In this document: positions 43,432 through 54,417 of the stretch, piece by piece | Layout: every line of letters begins with the position of its first letter | Numbering within the stretch: position 1 is the first letter of the stretch | Assembly (NCBI GenBank): GCA_011109175.1 | Contig: RDEW01000020.1 | Coordinates: 433,273 to 497,272 of the forward strand | Direction: 5' to 3' | From: Dicyema japonicum | Taxonomy: Eukaryota > Dicyemida > Rhombozoa > Dicyemidae | DNA: 64,000 nucleotides | The notes under the pieces: model-generated | Told to the model about the DNA's origin: nothing | Seen by the model: only the letters and a program-made list of their open reading frames with translations | The model's database searches: none | Program-made: the position numbers and the translations under genes

Positions 43432-43538
43432 AAGTAGGACACTGAATTCCCAGGCGATCACCCAGCCAAGCAACAGCTTATAGTAGCTTAACTTCCTTAG
43501 TTGGCTGATAACGGGTACTTGCGCCCAAGTATAATAGT
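43432..43538 (-). rRNA. 5S rRNA-like sequence, probably a remnant or 5S-derived repeat
   Basis: The minus strand reads GGAAGTTAAGC followed about 25 nt later by GCTTGGCTGGGTGATCGCCT and GGGAAT, the A-box/C-box half of animal 5S rRNA (compare GGAAGTTAAGC...CTTGGATGGGTGACCGCCTGGGAAT). Upstream, ACCCGTTATCAGCCAACTAA is a degraded match to the CCCGATCTCGTCTGATC region. The first about 20 nt and the terminal stem are not recognisable. The internal Pol III promoter parts are kept best, as in 5S pseudogenes or 5S-headed SINEs. Confidence 0.6.
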
Positions 43539-43544
43539 ATATAT

Positions 43545-44395
43545 TTTTTTTTAAAATTGCCTAATAATAACATCATATATAATCATTTCAAAACATTCCT
43601 TAGCTAATCGTTTTAAAAGTTTTGGGATTTCAGCTGTGACTAGCTGACAAAAAGTACGTCATGCAAGACACTTTCGAAAGTCTCCGATATATATAGGTAG
43701 ACAACACTCAGCTGATATTTGAAGTACATGGCTTTTTCAATCTCGAAGTTTAAAATGAAAAACAATCTCCAAATGATTTTCCTGGACGAAAACACCATGT
43801 GATTTGATATGACGCATAAGTATTTATTATTATAAATCAGCCTTAAACGGTTATTATTAGGATGTTTAACCACTCTCCAGTTCAAGGTAGGTCATTCAAA
43901 TTCCTTCTAAGGGAAAGAAAAATCGAAGGAATAGTATAGCTGTATGTGAGTTATTATCTACTGATGCTTCTCGAGTCATCATTTTTCACAGGTCTCCACT
44001 TGTCTTTCTATTGAAAAGTATGGTCTTCACTTGTCTCTCCTATTTATGATGATTTCACATTTAATTTAATTTTCGAAGATTTATTTGATTTCTCTAATTT
44101 TTTACTTTTACCGCTTCCTGAGATCCATCATGATCAAATCAGAAATCATTACTTTGCTGAGTTCCTTGACTCTATAGCAGAACAGTTCGATTAAGTACAG
44201 ACAATCAAATTGAAAATATCAGTAAAATTGAGATCAACTACTCTATTCTACTTTTAGTTTTGAATCCACATTACTCTAATTAACTAAATAAGGAACTTAT
44301 TTATGATGAAACCAAAATTAGGTGAAAAGATACGGAAACGTGCGAGGAGGATTGTAAAAAGCACTGAACAAGCTGAACACTAAGTATTCATATGC
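43545..44395. other. Unassigned; possible exons
   Basis: A minus-strand frame 43885-43640 (MNWRVVKHPNNNRLRLIYNN...) and a plus-strand stretch ending at a stop at 44192-44194 (SPIYDDFTFNLIF, LLLPLPEIHHDQIRNHYFAE) look more protein-like than random, but neither extends by clear short introns. Family not recognised. Confidence 0.25.
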
Positions 44396-44399
44396 TTAT

Positions 44400-44640
44400 G
44401 GGTAACTCGAGAGTGCTTTTAACTAACTAATAACAGAGACATCACACACGTCTACCAAGAAACAGAAGAGATAAGAAAACATAGGTCCTTTTCACTTGAA
44501 ATGAGGGGGAGCAATTGATCCTTGCCATCCAGTCACTAGACGCCATCTGATAGGCTAATATAGAACAACGATAGAGAAGGTACAGAGAAGCATTCGTCCA
44601 AGTAATTAGTGACGAGAATTGAAGAATATTGTTAGTAACA
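44400..44640 (-). repeat. SINE-like fragment
   Basis: The reverse complement has AGATGGCGTCTAGTGACTGG, AAGGATCAATTGCTCCCCCT and GAAAAGGACCTATG, similar in order to the SINE core at 33240-33320. Head and tail are unclear. Confidence 0.4.
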
Positions 44641-44778
44641 CGGTTCCCATCTCTTTTTATTGTATTTATTCCCTGTCGTGAAAAGATTAAAATAAAGTGA
44701 ACTTTAGACTTTGTATAATTAAATAAGTAAAAACAAATTTATTTAATTAATTGTTTAAAATATTTAATACGTTACAAT

Positions 44779-45504
44779 ATGGTGTTGTGCACTATGATAG
44801 GAAGGGTGACTGATGGAATGCCTCTTTGCGCATCCACACAGGACGACAACGACGTATGTCTTCATTACTAACCCTAGAATGATTGCGACGTCATTCTCTA
44901 CCAAAATAAGGCGAAACAGCTATTCAAGACGCTAGGAAATCAACAAGAGCCAAAAATGTTCTCTCTAATCTCAGGAAAGTTCATATTCCAGTAACCTACT
45001 GCTGACATTCAGCTGCCTAATAAATCACAGGGTCTGTCACACAGTGCTTTGTCGGCCAGACTTTTCCAAGAAGAACGCCTTTGCCTATTTGACCGATATT
45101 TCCGATGAGTTTGACCGACAGTATGGGGCCTCCGTGCACGAGGCAAGAGGAATATATGCTTTCATAGAATTTGGTAGCAACTTTTTCCCACCAGTAGACA
45201 TCTACCTGCAGAAGGTGAAGGCTAAGTACTGTGCGGGACGTTTAGACATGTCTAACATAAACAATGAGCTGAATGACATCGCACGTATAATGGTAGGGAA
45301 CATCGAGGACATCCTGGATAGACAACAGACTCTCCAAAGTACCTGAGTGACTAAGGTGTAGTGTTAGAGAACAGCACTCAGGACATGCGACACTATTCTA
45401 ATTTGTACAGAAACGAAGCCACCAGATTGAACAAAAGCTGGCGACTTTGGATTGGATTATTTATTTTATTTATTTTGATTTTAATCTTTTATTTTTTAAG
45501 ATAA
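44779..45504 (+). CDS. SEC22: Vesicle SNARE SEC22 with four 22-24 nt introns
   Basis: An R-SNARE of ER-Golgi transport. Start ATG 44779: MVLCTMIGRVTDGMPLCAST matches human SEC22B MVLLTMIARVADGLPLAAS. Introns: 44854-44877 (24 nt), 44991-45012 (22), 45174-45197 (24), 45339-45361 (23); all GT...AG. After splicing, the longin domain is complete (AKQLFKTLGNQ, FHCLINHRVCHTVLC, DFSKKNAFAYLTDISDEFD). The SNARE region follows (LNDIARIMVGNIEDILDRQQ, QDMRHYSNLYRN), then a C-terminal membrane anchor (WIGLFILFILILIFYFL) and stop TAA 45502-45504. About 210 residues, the family's usual length. The next gene starts 92 bp downstream on the same strand. Confidence 0.95.
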
Positions 45505-45596
45505 TTGTTTTAATTTAATTTTTGACAAATCAGGAATTTTTAAGTAGAATTACCATCGTTGGTGTATAATAGTATAAATGGTCGTTTCAGCATAGA

Positions 45597-47810
45597 ATGA
45601 AAAAAACGTTTTCCAGACACAAATCCAAACTAATTTTGACCCCGTTTAACCTTGATGAGTGCGTCATCGACACTCCCCTGTTCAACACTCTCGTCCATGA
45701 TCATGAATCTATGATTAATAATGCTGGGAAGGAAATGAAAACTATTCGAAAAAATCTAAAAAATGTCATCAAATGCCACGAAGGTGAGTATTCTTTTCTA
45801 TTGTAAGAACTCGGGTCTAAGATGGAGACTCTCTCCACATCCCTGAGGGATTATCAATACTTTCAGTTCTCCTCAATGTCTGAGGACCAGTTCAAAATAA
45901 GTATGTCGTCATCATAAACGCAGACTACTCCTTTGTTGACTACTCGGTCATCCTTGATGGGATGGAGAAGCAGAGGAATGACCTGGTTATCCATATTAGT
46001 TAGTGTAGGTTTCCTCGCTGACTATTGACCTCAAAACCCTGGAGGATTGCCAAAAGAGCAAGTATGACATGCTTAATGTAGGGATGTGTCCTCATTTGTA
46101 GGAGAAAAAGAAGAAGTATGAAAAGGAGCTGGCGAAGACTGAAAAGCTGTCAGAGACGTTTGTCAAGTCCACAGTCCAAACTGACGAGGTATTTTGAGGT
46201 AATATACCCCCAGTTAGTGAGGAATACTCAACTACAGCAAAATGTCCTCCATATGGCCTCAACTGACTATTTGATGGCTATAAACATTGTCCACAGCTTC
46301 AATAGACTCGGCTTCCACGAATTGGTGGACTTTATGATTATTCCAGATGTTCTCTGTCATCTCCAAGATCAAGGCATTCTACGAAATAAGTGAGGACTTT
46401 GGGGAAAATTTAGTGGGAGAGACATTCCACGGACACCACGACTTCCTTTTGCAAATCCAGAACTCCTTGAACCTGGCAATGGAGGAAAGCAACTTTCAGA
46501 ACGAAAACAATTTGGCTTTGATGGCTGAATCCACCAAGGTTACCCCAGTCCTCATCCTAGAATTCTCGCAAGGTCACGGAAGATGGTGTCTTCTCCGGAT
46601 ATTTGTACGTAGAGGAGAAACCCAACAAGAAAAAGCTCCAATTTGCCTGTTTAAGCCGATTATAACTAATAGCGGGGGTTAAAAAGTATTTCTGCGAGTA
46701 CAACAAGTCCACATGTCTTCTCAACCGCTCTGATGTCTCTGAGAATCACGTTCGAGCAAGTTATTGAGTTTAGAAGGACCAAATCCTCGTTGGGAGATGC
46801 CGACCTTGCCTTTCTAACAAATTTGCCTTCGACATTTACACGGAATCAACGTAGAATTTGTTATTACTTGAGGTCTGACTTTACTACCTATGTGGCTCTT
46901 ACTGAGGATGAGTTTGCCGCCTGGTGTAGCATTCTTGGCATCTCCTCAGTCATCGACCAGTTACAGGTACCCACGTGGTCTCATTTTGTAGAACCAGGAA
47001 TTCCCAACCGAATGTAGAGCAGATTTGTGAGGTTTAGATCTCCTCAGCGACCATTCCGTTAAATTTGTGGATGAGTGCATTCGACTGATTGAGGAATCTG
47101 AAGGGGGTTTGTGTTTTAATCACAGAAGGTCTCAACACGATTGGAATCTACAGGATCGAGGGCTCAAAGGCTCGTAAACTCTCTCTGTTGGAATTAGGAG
47201 CAGGTATCCCCCTGTTGACTATCTCAGACCCAAAAACCTTCGATAGGTTTCTGAAGCTGTGTAGCTCAACGATTGACTGCCAACTCGACGTGACCAGTGT
47301 TCTGAAAACCTACCTGAAGTGAGTTACCACCAATAATCCTAGACTGATCAGACCCTCTCTCATTTCAGAGGCGGACTTTGCCCTTCTGAGGCGCTTTATT
47401 GGTACACTTTGTTGTAACTCAGAAAACTGCGACGACCAGGAGGAGCTGAAAATCGACTTTTTTACTCTTGTTTTGTCCAATAGCTCTCCACTACAGAGGA
47501 AACTCATGCGATCCACATTGGAACATCTTAGGAGGTTGGGGGGTTCTATATTGTAGAGTATCTCTCAACTGTGAAGTAAACATGATGTCTTTGGACAATA
47601 TTGCCGTCTGTTTCGTCAATTCCTTAGTTTACATTGAGATGAACAGCCTCGAACAGTTAAGTCAGATGCCAGCCACGTTTAAAGTCATCAAATGGTGTGT
47701 CCAGCACTGTGATAAGGTACTCTGTTTATTTAGTGCAGATTTTGGCGGATCTAACCGCAGAAAGACGGAAGGAGTTACAACAGAGAGTTTATTTAACATA
47801 TTTACTTTAG
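45597..47810 (+). CDS. BAR-PH-RhoGAP protein, GRAF/oligophrenin type
   Basis: Introns of about 19-26 nt restore frame, among them 45784-45807, 45901-45923, 45986-46008, 46078-46101, 46189-46213, 46325-46346, 46539-46560, 46649-46672, and further ones near 46950, 47100, 47320, 47412, 47543 and 47720. N-terminal BAR domain: TPFNLDECVIDTPLFNTLV (GRAF: FSECCLDSPHFRETLKSHE), EKKKKYEKELAKTEKL, KAFYEISEDFGENL. PH domain: GVFSGYLYVEEKPNKKKLQF, then LTEDEFAAWCSIL. RhoGAP: VKFVDECIRLIEE, LNTIGIYRIEGSKARKL (the GLYRIxG arginine-finger region, with Arg in IYRI), DVTSVLKTYL, MSLDNIAVCFVNSLV. It would curve or sense membrane and switch off Rho GTPases at endocytic sites. No SH3 domain is present at the C-terminus, unlike vertebrate GRAFs. 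The last exon reading to TAG 47808-47810 assumes an intron near 47719-47740. The PH/linker intron near 46710-46760 is unresolved. Confidence 0.88.
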
Positions 47811-47829
47811 TTGGGGGAATTCCTTGCTA

Positions 47830-48160
47830 ATCGTGGATTTATGTAACAGCAAGTGGGATATTTTCAATTTGTTTTATGCTAATAGTCTTTATTGTGTAGT
47901 GGTTATGGAGTGGCTGACATTAGCCATGTCCCACCGTCTTCTTAAGTTAGTGAGTAATGCTTAACTAACCAGTTGTGGTTATTGGTTTATACTTGTGACG
48001 GTGTCAGGTGACTTTGGAGCTGATTAGGGATTTTTGGATACAATCAGCTTTGTCTCATCGTAAACCATGGTGACTGCCATGGTCGTTGTCACAGATTTAA
48101 GGTTTGACGAGCGATCGGGATCTCTATTTTAGATTTGCGTGAACTTTAATTTTGTGTAAA
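47830..48160. other. Short intergenic with a tRNA-like word, nothing assigned
   Basis: TGTAGTGGTTATGGAGTGGC (about 47894) recalls a Pol III A-box but no matching B-box at the right distance is seen. The Tigger C end follows at 48163. Confidence 0.25.
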
Positions 48161-48299
48161 TACAGTGGTGACACAATTATATGGGACAAAAAATTATATG
48201 GGACGGGACAAAATGTATAAATGGGACACTTTAACCAATTTATTAACAATTGTCAATATTTGCATTTTTTGTAGTAAATTTATATAAATTATTTAACAA

Positions 48300-48765
48300 T
48301 TTTAAATATATCGCTAATATTGTTACATCAAAACTTTTGGAAACGCTGATTCTTGAACTAATCAAACCATACTTTCCTGATGCACCTTTTCAATACGGAT
48401 TCAGAAAAGGACACTCCACAGAAACGCATCTTACATGCCTTACAAATTTCATCAAGGATGGACTAAAGCGCAAACCTCATCAAAACTCTTTGTTATGCTC
48501 CATCAATATAGAAAAAATTCCCAGGAAAGATTTTGACAAGGAAGATCTTTACGTCAAAAATTCCAAACAACCTGAAAATCTGGATCGCAAATTTCTTAAA
48601 TGGAAGAAGAGGAAGAGTAACTGCTGGAAAAACTAGATCAGTGACCAAGTTCCTTCCAAATGGGGTCCCTCAAGGATCTCCACTGTCACCACACCTGTTT
48701 AACCTATTCCTAATTGATATGCCATCCCTTACCAGTGACGATACTTTGGTTCTGACATCTGGAAC
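48300..48765 (+). mobile_element. J2-type LINE, RT fragment
   Basis: KLLETLILELIKPYF, APFQYGFRKGHSTETHLTCL (48325-48440), a damaged SINIEKIPRKDF, then in the next frame LKIWIANFLNGRRGRV and PNGVPQGSPLSPHLFNLFL (48560-48710), stopping before YADD at the junction with the minus-strand J1 piece. Confidence 0.75.
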
Positions 48766-50215
48766 TTTTTCTTTCGGGATCCAAGATCCGTCACGAGACT
48801 TGAGATTTATCTCTTCACCTTTCCTATCCAAAGAATTCATTTTCGAAAAAAAGTTTCCAGAATTTAGGATTATTACGATAGAGTCTGGAGCATTCTCTCC
48901 TCCATCTATCTTCTTCAATACATTTTGATAGTTCCATCAATACTCTCTTTATAGACTTGATCCTCTCTTTGAGATGGCAAGAATCTTGTGGATCCCAATA
49001 TCGTCTCAATTTGCCTTCCAAATTTCTCATTTCACGAAGAAAATGACATTGCTTTCCATTCATAAATTTATTTCTATGCGGAGAAAGAAATCTCATCCTT
49101 CCATAATAATCAAGATAGTTAAAAATAACATTTCTTATTTTTACATCCAAACTATTGATATCCACATGATTTAAAATTTTCAGTTCTCGAATAATATCCA
49201 ACTTCATAGAAATATAAGAATTAAAATAAGCCCAATCAATTCTGTTGATATTATATCCAAGAAATATTTTTTCTTCAAAAACGGGTCTAGTTTGCAACTC
49301 CAAAGTTTGAGGTAAGTGATCACTCTCTATATCATTTTCGACATAGGGCAGACTGCTCAATAAAACGAGGTTTTCTTGCATAACGAAAACACCCTATCAG
49401 CAATCCGTTGTTGAAAATGATTAAGTTCTTTAAACGTATAAACTTCTAAATTTTCTGATTCCATTATTTCCAATAAATATTTGCTGTCAGAATTAGTTTT
49501 CACACAACCATATGCAACATTTTTTGCAATGCAATCTCCAACAAGGATTGGGTTTGCATTATTAGCAAAAAAAAATCTTTTATAATCCTTGAATAATTCC
49601 TTAATATTTTGGAGTAAATTCCACCAATTGTTCCCAACCAATAGAAGTATACAAATCAATGCATAATAATTTGCAGACATTCTCTTCTATAATTCTCTTC
49701 TATAGAAACGCGCAATATGACCGAATAACTGACAGCGAAAGCATTGAATTTCAGGTTTATTAAACCATTCAGCTGTGACTTGTAAGAAACCAATTTTAAA
49801 ACCAAGTCTAATTAAAAACTGAGCTTCTCCACGGTTTTCTATTATTAGTTTTGCCATAGGCAATCTTTCGCCACGTTTTTTAAATCTTTTGATACTGAAC
49901 TCTGAAGATATAATAGTAGCAAGGTATTCATTAAGCTCTTCAGTTCTACCCACGTTGGTAAATTTTTTAATACAATTTCCAAGGGTGGCAACTTAGTTCG
50001 TGTAAGTTTGTGCCTATTATCTCCAAAAGGCAACTTTGCATTAAGATCCCTTTCAAATAAGCTAGCATCTTCTGGAATGTTAAAGCATAATACAAAGTCC
50101 CCCGTAAAACCTCGGGTCACTCTAGCCACAGCCGCAAAATCCAAGACAGATTATATTTGCAACCTTGATATTCAAGGGTTTTATTTGTAACATTAGGCAC
50201 AATTGAGACGTTTCC
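48765..50215 (-). mobile_element. J1-type LINE: ORF1 with zinc knuckle plus endonuclease, 3' truncated
   Basis: The minus strand shows ORF1 (50144-49687): MDFAAVARVTRGFTGDFVL, GERLPMAKLIIENRGEAQ and a zinc knuckle CFRCQLFGHIARFY in which the last Cys is replaced. The endonuclease follows: NPILVGDCIAKNVAYGC (49560-49510) and IESDHLPQTLELQTRP (49340-49290). Then comes the linker region (ECSRLYRNNPKFWKLFF, about 48880), ending at NLKSRDGSWIPKEKVPDV (48800-48750). RT is absent. This is the only J1 copy here that preserves ORF1. Frames are broken between ORF1 and the endonuclease and at several internal points. Confidence 0.8.
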
Positions 50216-50279
50216 ATAACTATTATTCGAACTTTTCAACGTTTCATAATTATTATTTGAATTTTTCATTTTCATCGAC

Positions 50280-51850
50280 AAGGTCATTTATTAATTTTAT
50301 TATTTTATTTAACACCCAAGACCACGGTAAAACCAAAACTAACTATCACGTGATCCCGATGCGCTCCGCCAAAATCCTCATTCTTTCCCGGTGCTCCTCC
50401 CTCGTACCCACACAAGCTCGTACTGGGCGGCTGACTGTATTTGCAGGGACACCTTCCTGCATGCCGGAGTTTTGTTTAATGAGGGCCTCCAGAGTAGTCG
50501 GTCCGGTTCTGTGTCTCCCACAAGACCACCGCTTTGTCATTCTGAAAGCCTTCTTTTGAACGTCCTCGATTTTCTTACTGTTCGTCCATGATAATGAAGG
50601 TTCCCACGAATCACACGCGTACGAGAAGTATGGTTCGATGTATTGTTTGTAAATGTTCATCAAGACCGGGTGGGTACCTATCTTCCATATTCCAGATAAA
50701 CATTCTAATACATTGATCCTCTTCTCGCACTTCAGAACAATGTTTGCCACGTGTGGTGACAAACATTAGTGTGTATCCAGTGTCACTCCCAGGATCTTCT
50801 GACATTTGGTGAAGGGGATTTCAATGTTGTCCAATTTTAACTTGACAGTCATCTTCCCCAACTTTTTATACAGTCATCCTCGTAGTCATCCTCGGGGGAA
50901 GTTTCTTCTCCCTTCGCATCATTTCGGATGACTTTCCACACTTCTCCGGTACTACGGTTGCGATTTACATTTGTAAGAATCCGATTCCACTTTAATTTCT
51001 GGGTCTTGAACTCTTGCCTTTATTTCGTTGTTTAGAGCTCTGATCTGGAGTTTCGTTTTTAATGTGATCCAATTAGATTTTTTGAGGTGATTTCTTTCTT
51101 TGATCAATGCCGACTTCCCTCGACCATTAGAGGAGTTTAGACGATGCTTGAGAATAGCCAATGATCTTGCTTCTAGGATTGTACAAGTGAAGTATTTGAT
51201 CGCTTTTTCTAGCGATTTGAAGCTGACCAAGTAACAATTCTTCAGTCTATCATCAGAGATTGCGCGATACAATTCCCAATTAGCAGCTTTGTAGTTATAA
51301 CTAGCAGGTGTTCTCCTCACTCTGACTTCTCTCATGACCTTCATCACAATTGGACTATGGTCGCTTCTTGTTTCGTAGAGGACTGACCAATCAATTTTTG
51401 ATGAAAGCGACGATGAGCAGAGTGTTACATTCGGTGAGGTAAGCTGATCCGTCTCTCTGAGTGGGGTCCTTGTATTTTTCGCTGGATCGTTCAGTATCGT
51501 TAGGGAGTCCGAGTTCAATAACAATACCTTCCCTCTCGTGTCGGGCTGTTGGGTCGACAACCATAATGGGTGCTTTGCGTTTAAATCTCCACATTTGATT
51601 ATCTCATCGTAGATAGCCAATCTTGATAGGTTTGGAATAACATAGTCCTTTGGGCAGGAGCCGGGAGGAGGCAAGTAGATATTCACGAGGCACATACTTC
51701 CTTTCGTTGTCCCAAGCGAGATTCCAATTGCCTCAGTAACCTCGTCATTTCCAACAAGTTTCCTCACTTCCGAAGTAATGTCTCTGTATTTCAGGTTCTT
51801 TTTGAATAGAGTAAGTAACAGTAAGTCTTTAAGTCTCTATTGTTTTGTTG
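50280..51850 (-). mobile_element. J2-related LINE: endonuclease joined to C-terminus, RT deleted
   Basis: The endonuclease frame 51767-50952 is open for 271 codons: VNIYLPPPGSCPKDY, IIKCGDLNAKHPLWLS, LNDPAKNTRTPLRE, YETRSDHSPIVMKV. It jumps at about 50945 to the thumb/C-terminal part (KCEKRINVLECLSGIW, MNIYKQYIEPYFSYACDSWE, RPVRACVGTREEHRERMR), ending in a stop at 50346. The tail is GTGTTAAATAAAATAAT (50310-50290, minus). The missing RT implies an internal deletion of about 1 kb. The piece lies inside Tigger C. Confidence 0.75.
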
Positions 51851-52859
51851 TTCAATGAATGGAGAAATTTGCATTATTTATTGGTAAAAATCCTCGGTGC
51901 TTTAAGCAATATGATCTTAAAGCAAACAATATTAAATATATTGCAAATATGGTTAACGAAAGACATTTTTTATATATTAATTAACTGAATAATAATTTTA
52001 TTAAAGAACATCGACACATTCATTTGTTAATTGACAATTTTAGCGGTCATAATATTGAAGAGCCAAGTAAAATTTAATTTCATTCCTCCAAATACCAGTT
52101 CAGTAATTCAACCTTTAGATATGGGAATTATTAAATAATCAAAAGTAAATACAAAGCTCAACTTTAACAGAATTTAATTAATCTTTGGGAATGTGAAGAA
52201 GTTAAATTTAAATCTATAAAATTGATAGTATATTTTGGATTAAAGAAGCCGTAAAGTTAATTTCTAAAGACACTGTTATTAATTGTTGGAAAAAAGCTGG
52301 TTTGTATTATGAAGAAGCAAATCCTGACAATATGGTGTTAGAAAATATTGAATTCAATGAACCTTTAGAAAATGAATCTGAAAATGTGAATGAATCAATA
52401 ATTTTCAATTCTGAAATAATTTTTGAAGAAAGAATTGACCAAAATGATGAACCGTTTTCATATGAAGATTTAAAAGAAATAAGAGTTAGACTTGGATCTT
52501 TTAAAAATTTGGTGCATGAATACGATAGTGATCTATGTGTTTATTTGATGAGGTTTGAATTCAAATTAAATAAAGTTTCAATTAATAAAAGAAAAAGTGA
52601 TATTAGATTATATTTGAAATAAATTTGTTGATTAAAAAAAATTAAAATATTATATGGGACGATTTTTTAAAAATACCCCTTTTTTGTCCCATATAAACGT
52701 GTCAACACTGTATTTTGTAAATAGTTGAATACGATCGCTCCATTTCACCAGATGTGGTCTGGCATTCTGTTAACAATGAATAGAAATTAACCTTCCAATC
52801 GATTATGATAATTAAAATAAATTCCCGCTTTGTCTTTAAAATTTTATAAAATAATCATT

Positions 52860-54417
52860 AAATATTTATTCTTCTTCCCTTAGAAGAAGAGTGTGCCATA
52901 AACTCCCTGTTACTCCCCATCCACATCAGATTCAGTCGAAATATCTCCGTTAGAGTCCAGTGGGCTGTCCTCACGGCATGCCAGTTCCACAAGTTGGGAG
53001 GTAGCAGAGGCGTACTCTTCATCGTATACTTTCATCCCATGCTTATGTTCAATGAGCATACATTCGAGCGTTCTCTTCAGCACAACCGATTGGATGTAAG
53101 TCCTCGTTGATTCTTCAATAGATAATTTATCCATATGATTCTTGAAGCATCCTGAGACAACTCTATCCCATGTCAAAACCACTGGAATAATCTTCACTTG
53201 GCATTCATAGAGCAGCGAAAGTTCATTTGCAAGCAAGTCATATTTGTGAAGTTTCTCAACTTCAACTTGCTTTAGTCGGTCTTGTGAGGTAATGCCCACT
53301 TCAATTAAGGTTACTTCCTCCATTGTTTTGTCATACACAAAAATATCAGGTTTATTGTATTGGACTTAGGTTACTGTCAAAATCGACGTGTCAACTCTAA
53401 TTTCGACATTTTGATTCGTCAATATTGACTGAACCGAATGTCCTTTCAATTTCCTGCTTCTTTTAATTCCATAAATTTAGCAAAGATGAAGATGGATGCA
53501 CTTTACCACTTCATTATGTCTTCGGAGATAATCACTATTTAGCATTTTTCCACACTGAGTAGCCAAATGATCAACAGTTTTCTTGCTTTTTTTACAATGG
53601 TTGTATAATGACCCCAAGTGTGCATAAACAAATTCCTATCTTGGCAAAAGACAGTACAATGCTTCGCTCCGTTTGCCGTTATTTCCCTTGGATAACCATT
53701 CCGAGGAAGTATATAAGAGAGTTTGGAATTAACACATTTGGTAATATGTTTATATAAAGTTGGCATACACGTTATAGGACGTAAGTCTTTAGGAGTCTCA
53801 CAATCATCCTTTTTAGGAACTAAATAGGTTATTCCAGTATAAAACCAACTTTCAGGCATAATTCGGTTAATCTCAGTGCATAAAAAGCCATGTAAAGATT
53901 CTATTTTCTTAAGAAATTATATGACCCATCGCATCAACACGCCTTCCAATCGGGGAGCCATTTAATAACATCAAAGATAAACTCATTTGTGAACTCTGGC
54001 AACATGCCTTCAATACTAGTATTTACTTTACCCACACTGTCTAAAGAAACGGGGATCTCATTTCTTTATAACAACATTTGTTCATAGAACGACATACAAT
54101 CCTCATCATCTAAGCCATATATCGTTACTTTATTGCTTGCGGATAAGTTACGATAAAACCTTCTACGATTTAATTCAAAACAATAATTATCTTTGCGAAA
54201 GTCCTTCCTCAAATAATGTACAGCCATTTGCTTCTTCTTAATTCTTACAAGGTCACATAGTAGAGCCTCAATCCTGGCAAGCTCCCCTTTTTTGGTCCTT
54301 TTGTATCCATAGGTACAAAGAACATCCATAACCTTTTGTTTTTCATACACAGGGAGAACCTGTCTGGAAAAGCGATTGACAAGTTCTAGTTCTGCCATCA
54401 GCTTTGAGAGGGTTCTA
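52860..54417 (-). mobile_element. R4-like non-LTR element with C-terminal restriction-like endonuclease
   Basis: On the minus strand: N-terminal region 54443-54066 (FRKDNYCFELNRRRFYRNLS, DDEDCMSFYEQML), a decayed finger region, RT fragment 53859-53539 (WFYTGITYLVPKKDDCETPK, DLRPITCMPTLYKHITKCV), and a 142-codon C-terminal frame 53338-52910 preceded in frame by NKPDIFV. NKPDIFVYDK...LIEVGITSQDRL carries the PD...E core of a restriction-like endonuclease, followed by HKYDLLANELSLLY and VKIIPVVLTWD. The palm of RT is deleted. The N-terminal frame begins inside the 15-bp foldback, so its first residues are not native. Confidence 0.7.

Larger units (their letters stand above)
48163..52710 (+). mobile_element. 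Tigger/pogo DNA transposon C, filled with three LINE fragments
   Basis: The left end CAGTGGTGACACAATTATAT and the right end (reverse complement CAGTGTTGACACGTTTATAT) continue with GGGAC-rich words. TA lies on both sides (48161-48162, 52711-52712). The transposase C-terminal half is on the plus strand: ALFIGKNPRCFKQYDLK (about 51870-51920), LLIDNFSGHNIEEPSK (about 52025-52070), STFRYGNY-type PLDMG region (about 52115), and an acidic tail (52302-52622, LYYEEANPDNMVLENIEF). The N-terminal HTH half is missing. LINE pieces occupy 48310-51850. The protein is decayed. Confidence 0.85.

Noticed and set aside
45339-45361. SEC22 as a pseudogene because its frame breaks at 45340.
   Set aside because: Removing the 23-nt GT...AG segment restores the SNARE helix and membrane anchor exactly.
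47894-47960. Possible tRNA gene (TAGTGGTTATGGAGTGG).
   Set aside because: No B-box at tRNA distance and no acceptor stem could be paired.
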